This document shows, piece after piece, positions 50,572-59,039 of a stretch of 64,000 nucleotides of DNA. Numbering within the stretch: position 1 is the first letter of the stretch; the number at the start of each line of letters is the position of its first letter. Below the pieces are notes generated by a model, which worked only from the letters and a program-made list of their open reading frames with translations, was not told the DNA's origin and ran no database searches. The stretch comes from Amycolatopsis sp. CA-128772. Its GTDB lineage: Bacteria; Actinomycetota; Actinomycetes; Mycobacteriales; Pseudonocardiaceae. A program made the translations under genes and the position numbers. Location: assembly GCF_002904295.1 (NCBI RefSeq), contig NZ_PPHG01000009.1, positions 1 through 64,000 on the forward strand. Direction: 5' to 3'.

Positions 50572-51389
50572 CGACGACCGACCCGGCCACCGGGGCCCGC
50601 TCCATCGCGGCCGAGGCCGCCCGCGCGTACCAGGAGACGTTCGGGGACCGCCTGATCGGCGCGTACCTGCTGGGCAGCCTGTCGTACGGCGGCTACTCCC
50701 CCGCGGTGAGCGACATCGACCTGGCGATAATCCTCACCGACGTCCGGGACGGCGACCACGCGGCGGTCTCGGCCACGACGGAGGCCCTGCAGGGCCGAAG
50801 CCCGTTGCACCGCAAGCTTTCGGTGTTCTGGGCCTCCCTCCCGGCGTTGCGCGCGGGCGAGGACGACGGCCGCTTCCCGGCCCTGGACCGCCTGCAGCTG
50901 GCGGACCACGGCCGTGTCCTCCTCGGCGACGACGTCACGCCGGAGGTGGCCCGCCCGGAGCCCGCGCAGTTGTTGCTGGAGAGCGCGAAGTTCGCCATCG
51001 CGATCCTGGCGACCGACGAGGTGACGGCGGAGTTCCGGCACCCACGCCGTCTCCTGGCGGACAAGGTGTGGTTCACGAAGGCGGTGTTCTTCCCGGTCCG
51101 CTTCCTGTACTCGGGAACGACGGCCTCGGGCCGCGCGGCGACCAACGACGAGTCCCTGGCGTGGTACCTGGACCGCACGGAGGCACCGGCGAAGTCCCTG
51201 GTCCGGCTGGGCGCCCGGGTGCGCGGCGGCCACCCGCTGGACGCGGCCGAGGTGGAGCCGGAGCTGGCGGCGGGCCTGGTTCCGCTGTACCGCCACTACA
51301 TCGAGGCCGAGATCCGGCGGTTGCGGGACACCGGCGGACCGGCGGACCTCGTCGCCGCCTTCGAGGAGTGGCACGAGCGGCTGGGGTGA
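50568..51389 (+). CDS. Nucleotidyltransferase-domain protein
   Basis: 273 residues: GAYLLGSLSYGGYSPAVSDIDLAIILTD shows the GS...D-x-D pattern of the aminoglycoside nucleotidyltransferase-like superfamily, followed by a helical C-terminal domain. It could be a resistance or maturation enzyme; the substrate is unknown. Translationally coupled to the HDO-like gene. Confidence 0.8.
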   Translation: MTTTDPATGARSIAAEAARAYQETFGDRLIGAYLLGSLSYGGYSPAVSDIDLAIILTDVRDGDHAAVSATTEALQGRSPLHRKLSVFWASLPALRAGEDDGRFPALDRLQLADHGRVLLGDDVTPEVARPEPAQLLLESAKFAIAILATDEVTAEFRHPRRLLADKVWFTKAVFFPVRFLYSGTTASGRAATNDESLAWYLDRTEAPAKSLVRLGARVRGGHPLDAAEVEPELAAGLVPLYRHYIEAEIRRLRDTGGPADLVAAFEEWHERLG

Positions 51390-51396
51390 GGCGGAC

Positions 51397-51426
51397 CCGG
51401 CGGCGTGCGGGGAAGCACACCGCCGG
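51397..51426. terminator. GC-rich hairpin between convergent genes
   Basis: CCGGCGGCGTGC (51397-51408) pairs with GCACACCGCCGG (51415-51426), 12 bp with one mismatch and a 6-base loop, between the nucleotidyltransferase stop and the SigJ-like stop. Confidence 0.75.
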
Positions 51427-51428
51427 CC

Positions 51429-52313
51429 TCAGCGCAGGGTCAACGGCGTCTCCGACGCCACCCGGGTCAGCTTCTCCGGGTTGCGCACGTAGTAGAGCCC
51501 GGTGATCCGGCCCCCCTCGACGCGGACCGCCATGATCCCGTCGAACGAGCCGTCCACGTGCAGCGCCAGCGCCGGGTTCCCGTTCACCGTCACCACCGCG
51601 GTCGTCAGCTCGATCTCCGCCTTGCCGATGCCGCCGACGATGAAGCGGCCCACCTTCGCCGCCCCGTCGACCGGGCGCAGGGCCGCCTGCTTGACGCCGC
51701 CGCCGTCACTCATCAGGACCACGTCCGGGGCCAGCAAGTCCAGCAGTCCCTGCAGGTCCTGGCCCTCCAACGCGCGCTGGAACGACTCCAGCACCGCCCG
51801 CGTCTCCCGGGCCGACACCGTCTCGCGAGGGCGGCGCGCGTCGACGTGCCGGCGTGCCCGGTGCGCGATCTGCCGGACCGCGGCCGGGGTTTTCCCGACC
51901 GCCTCGGCGATTTCGCCGTAGCCGAACTCGAACACCTCGCGCAGCACGAACACCGCGCGTTCGGTGGGCGCCAGCGTTTCGAGGACGAGCATCAGCGCCA
52001 TCGACACGCTTTCCGCGAGTTCGACGTTTTCGGCGACGTCCGGGGTGGTGAGCAACGGCTCGGGCAGCCACGGGCCGACGTAGGCCTCCTTGCGGCGCTT
52101 CATCGTGCGCAGCCGGTTCAGCGACAGCCGGGTCGTGATCCGGACCAGGTAGGCGCGCTCGTCGCGGACCTGGTGCGCGTCGACCTCGACCCAGCGCAGC
52201 CACGTTTCCTGGAGGACGTCTTCGGCGTCGGCCGCCGAGCCCAGCATTTCGTAGGCGACGGTGAAGAGCAGGTTCCGGTGGGCGACGAAGACGCCGGTCG
52301 CCGGGTCGGTCAT
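51429..52313 (-). CDS. SigJ-like (ECF41-type) sigma factor with C-terminal SnoaL-like domain
   Basis: 294 residues: region 2 (LLFTVAYEMLGSAADAEDVLQETWLRWVEVDAHQVRDERAYLVRITTRLSLNRLR), region 4 (LAPTERAVFVLREVFEFGYGEIAEAVGKTPAAVRQIAHRARRHVDARRPR) and a SnoaL-like C-terminus (GLYYVRNPEKLTRV). ATG at 52313 has AAGGAG ahead. Follows a truncated DoxX gene by 14 bases in one operon. Confidence 0.92.
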   Translation of the reverse strand: MTDPATGVFVAHRNLLFTVAYEMLGSAADAEDVLQETWLRWVEVDAHQVRDERAYLVRITTRLSLNRLRTMKRRKEAYVGPWLPEPLLTTPDVAENVELAESVSMALMLVLETLAPTERAVFVLREVFEFGYGEIAEAVGKTPAAVRQIAHRARRHVDARRPRETVSARETRAVLESFQRALEGQDLQGLLDLLAPDVVLMSDGGGVKQAALRPVDGAAKVGRFIVGGIGKAEIELTTAVVTVNGNPALALHVDGSFDGIMAVRVEGGRITGLYYVRNPEKLTRVASETPLTLR

Positions 52314-52327
52314 GACGTCTCCTTCGA

Positions 52328-52543
52328 TCACGCGGTGAAACCGCCCCAGGCGACGAACGCCGCCACGGCGAGGTACCCCAGGTTCACCGCCGCGAACTCG
52401 GCGCTGCCGTGCCGGACGTGGGTGATCATCGCACCGGCCATCAGCAGCACCCAGCACACGGCGGTCACCGGCACCAGCACCGGCGCGATCCCGGTCGCCG
52501 CGGGCAGGATCAGGCCCGCGGCGATCCACCGGGCGAGGTCCAT
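52328..52543 (-). CDS. DoxX-like membrane protein, short form
   Basis: 71 residues: ARWIAAGLILPAATGIAPVLVPVTAVCWVLLMAGAMITHVRHGSAEFAAVNLGYLAVAAFVAWGGF. This matches only the C-terminal half of DoxX-type proteins (usually about 120 residues); the N-terminal helices are missing, yet ATG at 52543 has GGAAGGAG with ideal spacing. First gene of an operon with the SigJ-like factor. Confidence 0.72.
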   Translation of the reverse strand: MDLARWIAAGLILPAATGIAPVLVPVTAVCWVLLMAGAMITHVRHGSAEFAAVNLGYLAVAAFVAWGGFTA

Positions 52544-52614
52544 GGTGTCTCCTTCCGTTCGGCCTCAAGACACCGAAGGGCGCACGGCTGTGACATGGCG
52601 CGAGTCACTTGTTT

Positions 52615-52636
52615 CTGTACCTACTAGTATGTACAG
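52615..52636. promoter_or_regulatory. 22-bp TetR-type operator between divergent genes
   Basis: A 22-bp inverted repeat with one mismatched pair, arms CTGTAC and GTACAG around a TACTAGTA centre, lies 10 bases upstream of the TetR start and about 70 bases from the DoxX start. It probably controls the TetR-cupin and DoxX-SigJ units. Confidence 0.8.
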
Positions 52637-52645
52637 TCCGGACCC

Positions 52646-53203
52646 ATGGGGACCCGGGACCAGCTCATCGACAGCGCCCGCGACCTGCTCTGGGAACGCG
52701 GTTACGTCGGCACCAGCCCGAAGGCCATCCAGCAGCGGGCGGGCGCCGGCCAGGGCAGCATGTACCACCACTTCGCCGGCAAGAAGGAGCTCGCGCTGGC
52801 CGCCGTGCGACGCAGCGCCGAGGATCTGCTGGCCGCCGCCGACGAGCAGCTCGGCCGGCCCGGCACCGCGGTCGAGCGCGTCACCGCCTACCTGCGGCGC
52901 GAACGCGAGGTGCTCAAGGGCTGCCCCATCGGCCGGCTCACGCAGGATCCCGACATCGTCGGCGACCCGGTGCTGCGCGCGCCGGTGGACGAAACGCTCA
53001 CCGGCATGCGCACCCGGCTGGCCGAGGTGCTCGACGAAGGCCGCGCCGCCGGCGAGCTGCCCGCCACGCTGGACACCGCCGCGCTGGCCGCCACGATCGT
53101 CGCCGTCCTGCAGGGCGGTTACGTGCTGGCTCGCGCGGCCGGCCGCACCGAACCCTTCGACCAGGCCGTTTCCGGCGTGCTCGCGCTGCTCGCCGCCCAT
53201 TGA
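52646..53203 (+). CDS. TetR family regulator
   Basis: 185 residues. HTH (QLIDSARDLLWERGYVGTSPKAIQQRAGAGQGSMYHHFAGKKELALAAV) and a C-terminal domain with GCPIGRLTQDPDIVGD. It precedes a bicupin gene by 18 bases. Likely regulator of the flanking genes through the 22-bp operator. Confidence 0.93.
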   Translation: MGTRDQLIDSARDLLWERGYVGTSPKAIQQRAGAGQGSMYHHFAGKKELALAAVRRSAEDLLAAADEQLGRPGTAVERVTAYLRREREVLKGCPIGRLTQDPDIVGDPVLRAPVDETLTGMRTRLAEVLDEGRAAGELPATLDTAALAATIVAVLQGGYVLARAAGRTEPFDQAVSGVLALLAAH

Positions 53204-53221
53204 CTTCCCGGGAGGACCCCG

Positions 53222-53950
53222 ATGCACGTCCGCCACGTTCCGTCCACCAGCACCCCGGCCCCGGCCGACGCGGTCACCGGCAGCGCGTGGGTCACCTCGC
53301 TCGCCGTCCCGGAAGGCGCTTCCCGCACCCGCGTCGACCGCGTGCAGTTCGCGCCCGGCGCGCGCACCCGCTGGCACCGGCACCCGCTCGGCCAGGTGCT
53401 CGTCGTCACCGAGGGCACCGGCTACGTCCAGCGCCGCGGCGGGCCGGCGCAGCTGATCAGGCCGGGCGACACCGTCCGCGTCGCCGCCGGCGAGTGGCAT
53501 TGGCACGGCGCCACCGACACCACGTCGATGACCCACCTCGCGATCGAGGAGCTCCCCGCCGACGGCACCCCGACCGAGCTCGGCGATCCGGTTGGCGAGG
53601 CGGAGGCCACCGCCGTCCCGGCCGTCACCCGCACGCTGGTGCTGGAGCAGACGCTGCCGGAGCCCCGCGTTTTCGACCATTTCGAAGTCCGCCGCATCAC
53701 CATCGCCCCGCACCACAGCCCCGGGCTGCACGTCCACAACGGACCCGTTTTCGGCAGCATCGAAACGGGCTCCGCGGTCTACCGGATCGAAGGCGAACCC
53801 GAGTCGGTGCTGACCCCCGGCGACGTCTTCCACGAACCCGGATCGACGCGCATCGCCCGGTTCGACGCCGGCGAGGACGGCGTCACGTTCCTCGCCTACT
53901 TCCCCGCCGGACCGGGCGAAACGCCGCGCCTGACCCCGCTGGACAGCTGA
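53222..53950 (+). CDS. Bicupin protein
   Basis: 242 residues with two cupin barrels. The first has metal-binding histidines (RTRWHRHPLGQVLVVTEGTGYVQRR and AGEWHWHGA); the second is around HHSPGLHVHNGPVFGSIETGSAVYRIEGEPESVLTPGDVFHEPG. The first half resembles cupins that accompany carboxymuconolactone-decarboxylase-like proteins. Function unknown; probably a metal-dependent enzyme or ligand sensor in one operon with TetR. Confidence 0.85.
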   Translation: MHVRHVPSTSTPAPADAVTGSAWVTSLAVPEGASRTRVDRVQFAPGARTRWHRHPLGQVLVVTEGTGYVQRRGGPAQLIRPGDTVRVAAGEWHWHGATDTTSMTHLAIEELPADGTPTELGDPVGEAEATAVPAVTRTLVLEQTLPEPRVFDHFEVRRITIAPHHSPGLHVHNGPVFGSIETGSAVYRIEGEPESVLTPGDVFHEPGSTRIARFDAGEDGVTFLAYFPAGPGETPRLTPLDS

Positions 53951-54223
53951 TCCCGCACTCCACGCTTCACCCGGGTACACGGCTGCGGGTTCACCACGGT
54001 TCAGCACATTTCCGAACTCTTTCCTCACGGGACAAAGCTCTGGACAACGGGGCGCGCACGGGTCACGATAACGCCGTGCCCGCCCCGCTTTGATCCCCCG
54101 AAAGAATCGGTCAACCGTTCACAGGGCGGGCATTGTTATCGCTAACAGAGAACCGTGCCACTGGTGTCGGGCCAGTGGAATCCCTGGATTCTCCCGTCCC
54201 TGAACCCCCCCACGGAGTGACCC
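53951..54223. promoter_or_regulatory. Upstream region of the DUF1996-GH43 operon with a LacI-like operator
   Basis: Contains TGTTATCGCTAACA (54134-54147), a palindromic-arm site of the LacI/GntR-catabolite kind, followed by short hairpins (CCACTGG/CCAGTGG near 54158-54178). No gene. A sugar-responsive repressor is plausible because a GH43 gene lies downstream, but no LacI gene is in the window. Confidence 0.5.
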
Positions 54224-55987
54224 ATGCCCGGAAACACGGGAAAGCACCGCATCTCCCGACGAACCAAGATCGCGACCGCTGCCCTCGCGCTCGCCGTGGC
54301 CGGCGGCGGCATCGCGGTGGCGACGACCTTCGGCGAACCCGGCCAGGCCAGCGCGGACGAGGCCGATCCCGCGCTCTACGTCGACATCCTCAAGGTCGCC
54401 CCGGACAACACCGCCCCGGCGAACGCCCGCGGCGCGTCCACCGGCACCTTCACCGTGGACTGCGGCCGCAACGAGAACCAGCACTTCAACCCGGACAACT
54501 TCGTCGCCCAGCCCGGGGTCCGCAACGGCGCCCAGCACCTGCACGACTACGTCGGCAACCTTTCGTCCAATGCGGACTCGAACAACAAGAGCCTGGAGGC
54601 GGCCGGCACCACGTGCCGGAACGGGGACAAGTCGGCCTACTTCTGGCCGGTCGTGCGCATCGACACCGGTGACGACGAGAAGAACCCGCCGGCGAAGTCC
54701 CCGGACGGCGACCGCGACCAGGCCGCCCAGGACGGCGCCGCCCCGGTGATCACCTGCCCGGACGTCGCGAGCAAGCTGCCCGACGTCCCCGACTCGGCGA
54801 TGGCCGAGGTCAACCGCAACCTCGACCTGCTCGACACGCAGATCGACGAGGCCGACAAGCGGCTGGTCTCCACCCGCGGCCAGGGCGGCCCCGACTTCGT
54901 CCGGAACGCCATCCTCGGCCCGCTTGAGGACAAGCGCGTCGCCACCATCGACCGGATGGCCATCGCCATCGGCCGCACCGCCGCCCGCCCCCAGGGCCTC
55001 GACGCACTCGCGCCCTGCACGCTGCGGGAGCAGGCCGGCACCGGCGGCAACCCGGCGAGCAACGGCGGCGGTGCGCCCGGCGGCGCGGCGCAGCAGATCA
55101 CCTGCCCGGACGTCGCGAGCAAGCTCCCCGCCGTCCCGGCGTCGGCCAAGGCCGAAGTGGACCGCAACCTGCAGCTGCTGAACACGCAGCTCCAGGAGGC
55201 GAACCAGCGGCTGGTCACCACGCAGGGCCAGGGCGGCGCCAACTTCGTCCAGAACGCCATCCTCGGCCCGCTCAAGGACAAGCGCGTCGCCACCATCGAC
55301 CGGATGGCCATCGCCATCGGCCGCACCGCCGCCCGCCCCCAGGGCCTCGACGCGCTCGCGCCCTGCAGCCTCGGCCAGGCGGCCGGCAACAACGGCGGCG
55401 CGACGACGGCCCCGCCGCTGCCCGGCCCGGACGGGAACAACGAGCTGCCCGACAACGATGGCCGGATCCAGCGTCCGGCGAAGGTGGGCATCACCTTCCG
55501 CGGCAGCCCGGCGGGCCAGGTCGTCGCGATGCCGAAGTTCCTGCGCGCGCTCAGCGGCGACGCAAAGCCGTCCATCAACGGCACGAAGAACACGCGGGCC
55601 GCGTGGACCTGCACCGGCTTCGAGAACCGGCTGACCGACAAGTACCCGATCTGCCCCGAAGGCAGCAAGGTGGAGCGGATCCACGACTTCCCGAGCTGCT
55701 GGGACGGCAAGAACACCGACAGCGCCAACCACCGCACGCACATCGTGTTCCCGGACAAGGCCGGGCGCTGCGCGGCGGGGTTCAAGGCGGTGCCGCAGCT
55801 GCGGACCACCCTGGTCTACGACATCCCGCACGACATCCAGGTGAAGAAGCAGTACAAAGTGGACTCGTTCCCGTCCGAAAAGCACAACCCGCTGTCCGAC
55901 CACGACGATTTCGCGAACGTGATGTCGCAGAGCATCATGAACCAGCTTGTCAACTGCATCAACCGCAACAAGACCTGCACCGCCTGA
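54224..55987 (+). CDS. Secreted DUF1996 protein interrupted by two 90-residue modules
   Basis: 587 residues. Signal peptide, then the N-terminal DUF1996 part (ALYVDILKVAP, FTVDCGRNENQHFNPDNFVAQPG, QHLHDYVGN...SAYFWPVVR). Residues 176-265 and 292-381 are two near-identical modules (ITCPDVASKLP...RLVxTxGQGG...LGPLxDKRVATIDRMAIAIGRTAARPQGLDALAPC). The DUF1996 sequence then resumes (GRIQRPAKVGITFRGSP, FPSCWDGKNTDSANHRTHIVFP) to the end. DUF1996 occurs in secreted proteins of fungi and actinomycetes; the role is unknown. Upstream of a GH43 gene. Confidence 0.88.
   Translation: MPGNTGKHRISRRTKIATAALALAVAGGGIAVATTFGEPGQASADEADPALYVDILKVAPDNTAPANARGASTGTFTVDCGRNENQHFNPDNFVAQPGVRNGAQHLHDYVGNLSSNADSNNKSLEAAGTTCRNGDKSAYFWPVVRIDTGDDEKNPPAKSPDGDRDQAAQDGAAPVITCPDVASKLPDVPDSAMAEVNRNLDLLDTQIDEADKRLVSTRGQGGPDFVRNAILGPLEDKRVATIDRMAIAIGRTAARPQGLDALAPCTLREQAGTGGNPASNGGGAPGGAAQQITCPDVASKLPAVPASAKAEVDRNLQLLNTQLQEANQRLVTTQGQGGANFVQNAILGPLKDKRVATIDRMAIAIGRTAARPQGLDALAPCSLGQAAGNNGGATTAPPLPGPDGNNELPDNDGRIQRPAKVGITFRGSPAGQVVAMPKFLRALSGDAKPSINGTKNTRAAWTCTGFENRLTDKYPICPEGSKVERIHDFPSCWDGKNTDSANHRTHIVFPDKAGRCAAGFKAVPQLRTTLVYDIPHDIQVKKQYKVDSFPSEKHNPLSDHDDFANVMSQSIMNQLVNCINRNKTCTA
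54749..55366 (+). repeat. In-gene tandem duplication of 270-bp modules
   Basis: Two 270-base copies (54749-55018 and 55097-55366) repeat at 348-base spacing. The 3' halves are almost base-for-base identical (for example the stretches encoding DKRVATIDRMAIAIGRTAAR), which points to recent duplication or gene conversion. They are in frame and separated by a Gly/Asn-rich linker. Confidence 0.92.
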
Positions 55988-56043
55988 CCCACACGGGGGC
56001 CCGCCGCGCCATCCTCGCGGCGGACCCCCGGGAAAGAGAGACC

Positions 56044-57462
56044 ATGACGCGCCCGATCGTCCCGGGATTCCACCCCGACCCGTCGATCTGCCGCGTCGGC
56101 GACGCGTACTACCTGGCGAATTCCAGCTTCGAGTACGTCCCGGGCGTCCCGATCCGCCGCAGCACGGACCTGGTGTCCTGGGAGCTCCTCGGCCACGCCC
56201 TGACCCGCCCGGGCCAGCTCCCGCCGTCGGCCGGAGCGGCGAACACGGGCATCTACGCCCCGACGCTCCGCCACCACGACGGCCGGTTCCACCTGGTGAC
56301 CACGAACATCCTGCACGAAGGCCACCTGATCGTGACGGCGGAGAACCCGGAAGGCCCCTGGTCCGATCCGGTCCACGTGCGCGGAACGGAGGGCATCGAC
56401 CCGGACCTCTGCTGGGACGAGGACGGCGTCTGCCACCTGACGTGGGCGTCGTTCTCGCGACCGGGCATCACGAGCGTCCCGATCGACCCGGTCACCGGGC
56501 GGATGCTGGCCGAGCCGCGGCTGCTGTGGAACGGCACGGGCCTGGCGGCCCCCGAAGGCCCGCACCTCTACCGCGTCGACGGCTGGTGGTACCTGCTGCT
56601 CGCCGAAGGCGGCACCGAACGCGGCCACGCGATCACGATCGCCCGCGCCCGGTCGATCGAAGGTCCGTACGAGCCGGCGCCGTCGAACCCGATCCTGACC
56701 CACCGCAGCACGACGCACCCGGTCCAGAACACCGGCCACGGCGATCTGGTGGAGTGCGCCGACGGCCGCTGGGCGATGGTGTACCTGGGGGTGCGTCCGC
56801 GCGGGAAGACCCCGCAGTACCACGTCAACGGCCGCGAGACGTTCCTGGCCGGAGTGGACTGGGTGGACGGCTGGCCGGTGATCGACGAAAACCGCTTCAC
56901 GGTTCCGTTGCCGGACAACAGTTTCACAGACACCTTCCCCACGGCCGAGCTGCACCCGCGGTGGGTCGCCCCGGGCGCGGCACCCCGCACCCGTTGGCAC
57001 GGCGGCCTGGTCCTGAGGGGATTCCTGCTGACCCGCGCCCCGGACGAGCAGTGGACGGCGGAGGCCCACCTCGACGTGTCCGAAGGCACGGCGGCCTTCG
57101 TGGTCCGCATCGACGACCGCCATTGGTACGGCCTGACAGCGGACGGCGAGACGGTCACGGCGACGCTGGCGATCGGCCCGGCGGTCCAGACGGTCGCCGC
57201 CGTCCCGGCGGGTTCTCGTACCTCCCTTCGCATCCGCGCGCTCGCGCCGGCCCCTTCGGGCCCGTTCCACGAGGTCGTGGAGCCGGACCTGCTGGAGCTG
57301 TCGGTCGTGCCGGCCGACGGCCCGGCCGACGTCCTGGGAACGTTCGGCGGACGGTACCTGTCCACAGAGGTCGCGGCGGGGTTCACCGGCCGGATGATCG
57401 GCGTGCGCGTCCTCGAGGGAACCGTTGCCCTGCGCGAGTTCCGCTACTTGACCGGCAGGTAG
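56044..57462 (+). CDS. Glycoside hydrolase family 43 (beta-xylosidase/arabinofuranosidase-like)
   Basis: 472 residues. Five-bladed propeller with catalytic Asp12 (PGFHPDPSICRVGD), a second Asp (GTEGIDPDL) and a catalytic Glu in LAAPEGPHLYRVDG, then a C-terminal beta-sandwich domain (from about residue 300). No signal peptide, so it is probably cytoplasmic and acts on imported oligosaccharides. Begins 56 bases after the DUF1996 stop. Confidence 0.92.
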   Translation: MTRPIVPGFHPDPSICRVGDAYYLANSSFEYVPGVPIRRSTDLVSWELLGHALTRPGQLPPSAGAANTGIYAPTLRHHDGRFHLVTTNILHEGHLIVTAENPEGPWSDPVHVRGTEGIDPDLCWDEDGVCHLTWASFSRPGITSVPIDPVTGRMLAEPRLLWNGTGLAAPEGPHLYRVDGWWYLLLAEGGTERGHAITIARARSIEGPYEPAPSNPILTHRSTTHPVQNTGHGDLVECADGRWAMVYLGVRPRGKTPQYHVNGRETFLAGVDWVDGWPVIDENRFTVPLPDNSFTDTFPTAELHPRWVAPGAAPRTRWHGGLVLRGFLLTRAPDEQWTAEAHLDVSEGTAAFVVRIDDRHWYGLTADGETVTATLAIGPAVQTVAAVPAGSRTSLRIRALAPAPSGPFHEVVEPDLLELSVVPADGPADVLGTFGGRYLSTEVAAGFTGRMIGVRVLEGTVALREFRYLTGR

Positions 57463-58166
57463 GCGGCAACCTCGGCGAGGGCGTCCAGGGTGCCGGGATC
57501 GACGTGCCCGGTCGCGGTGTCGGCTTCGGCGACGACCATGCCGAAGCCCTCCGGACGTGACTCGTAGTGCAGCCCGGTCATCCGCACCCCGGCCACCCCG
57601 AGCACCGCGGCGATCTCCAGCGGCCGCACGTCGCCGCTGCCCTGCACGGCCTCGACCTTCTCGAAGTCCTTCGCCTGCTTCTTCGAGCGGAAGCCCACCC
57701 GCACGACGGAGATCACCGCGGCGTTGCCGTGCCCGTCCCCGACGGCCAGCAGCAGCCGATCCAGCGACGTGCAGGGCGTCCTGACCAGGAAGTCCCGTAC
57801 CTTGCCCGTGGCGGCCGCGGCGCAGGTGCCTTCCTTCTCCAGGCGCCGCACCGCCCGCTTGAGTTCCTTGAACCTGAGCTTCCGCCACGCCTCCTCGGCC
57901 TTCCCGCGCTCGGCGGACTTCCGCGCCTCGGCGCGGCGCGTCTTCAGCGGGCGTCCCGGCAGGGCATCGACGACGTCCCCGGCGGAGTTCCCGGCGAACA
58001 CTTCCGTCGCGGCCCCGCCGGCCCCGCCGAACGCCCCGGCCCCACCGGCCCCACCGGCAATGGCCACCGCCCCCACGACGGCGACCACCACGCCCTTGCC
58101 CCGGCCACCGTCCCGGATGAAGATCCGGTTGCCGTTCTTGGTGATCCAGTGTCCTTTTTCCGCCAC
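57444..58166 (-). CDS. Unrecognised protein with a Gly/Ala-rich N-terminal membrane segment
   Basis: 240 residues: EKGHWITKNGNRIFIRDGGRGKGVVVAVVGAVAIAGGAGGAGAFGGAGG, then a Lys/Arg-rich helical stretch (RPLKTRRAEARKSAERGKAEEAWRKLRFKELKRAVRRLEKEG) and a C-terminal alpha/beta part. No family recognised. GTG at 58166 has GAGGGGA upstream. The 3' end overlaps the GH43 gene end by 19 bases (convergent). Confidence 0.7.
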   Translation of the reverse strand: MAEKGHWITKNGNRIFIRDGGRGKGVVVAVVGAVAIAGGAGGAGAFGGAGGAATEVFAGNSAGDVVDALPGRPLKTRRAEARKSAERGKAEEAWRKLRFKELKRAVRRLEKEGTCAAAATGKVRDFLVRTPCTSLDRLLLAVGDGHGNAAVISVVRVGFRSKKQAKDFEKVEAVQGSGDVRPLEIAAVLGVAGVRMTGLHYESRPEGFGMVVAEADTATGHVDPGTLDALAEVAAYLPVK

Positions 58167-58293
58167 CCGAGCTCCCCTCGCCGGCCCACGCTGCGACGCA
58201 AGACCTACGCGCCACCCGGCGGAAAAGTTGCCGGCCGGCCTCACTTGCCGGCGATTGTCGCGGTTTTGTCCGGTCCACCCCGGAACGAGCAGA

Positions 58294-58317
58294 AGCCCAG
58301 GCCGCGTGGCCTGGGCT
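58294..58317. terminator. Perfect 10-bp hairpin, first copy of AGCCCAGGCC/GGCCTGGGCT
   Basis: AGCCCAGGCC pairs with GGCCTGGGCT around a GCGT loop; on the plus strand GCTGTTTT follows. It lies just past the 3' end of the minus-strand gene at 58366. The same stem recurs at 60396-60427. Confidence 0.85.
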
Positions 58318-58365
58318 GCTGTTTTCCCGCTTCCCCCCCGGATCAAGGGGCCGCCGGTGGCCGGA

Positions 58366-58797
58366 TCACAGGCCGCCGATCTTGACCGGGAACTTCCGGA
58401 TCGTCGCGACGGTGTCGTCCGGGTTCTCCAGGTCGATCAGGTCGACCGGGTTCTGCAGCTGGTAGAGATCGCCCTTCGGCGGGAACTGGGTGAGCCGGCC
58501 GACCGGCTGTGCCGGTTCCCTGGGGGTCAGGACGAGGGGCTCGGCCCGGTCGGGCTGGTCGATGGTCATGGTGAAGCTCAGCACCATGACCTGCTCGTAG
58601 CGGGGCGGAACTTCTGCGTCAGCCGCAGCAAGCTCTTGGCGTCGACGTCGACGTCGTTCTGCTCGATGGTGATCGAGCCGTCCTGGCGGGCGCTCCCGGG
58701 GAGCCGGTTGCGGGGCGGGCCGGGCCTGCGCGGCGGGCGCGGTGATCGCCAGCGCCGGCAAGGCCGCCACGACCAGCGGCCATCGACGTCGAACCAC
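58366..58797 (-). pseudogene. Secreted protein gene with two compensating frameshifts
   Basis: GTG at 58797 (AAAGGAG ahead) starts a signal peptide (VVRRRWPLVVAALPALAITAPAAQA). The open frame then turns into an Arg-rich stretch with no protein character, while frame +1 over about 58690-58605 reads RQDGSITIEQNDVDVDAKSLLRLTQKFRP, clearly coding. The original frame resumes as RYEQVMVLSFTMTIDQPDRAEPLVLTP to the end. One extra base and one missing base (near a CCCC run at about 58600) explain it. Either a mutated gene or two sequencing errors. Confidence 0.75.
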
Positions 58798-59039
58798 GTG
58801 CGTCTCCTTTCGCGACCCCGCAGCCGGTGGTGGCTCCGGGGCTGGGAAATCCAGCTTCGAGGTGGGCCGGGCCCGGGCAAAGCCGCTTCCCCGTACTGCC
58901 GGGGGGCTGGTCCCTCTGGTGGTGAACCGCTCGCACAGCGTCACCCGAAGCCGGTGGGCCGCCGGTCCGCCGGGTTTGAGCCGGCCGCCATCGTGGTATT
59001 GACCGAGATCATCACTGTCCCCGGCTTCGGAGGGTGCTC

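Noticed and set aside
48795..51389. Full natural-product gene cluster
   Set aside because: No NRPS, PKS, P450, transporter or regulator directly accompanies the three genes; only a small set can be claimed.
53951..54223. ydaO-type c-di-AMP riboswitch upstream of a secreted protein
   Set aside because: Short hairpins exist but none of the conserved riboswitch blocks could be matched.
54749..55366. Insertion sequence inside the DUF1996 gene
   Set aside because: The repeated segments are in frame, lack terminal inverted repeats and encode protein modules.
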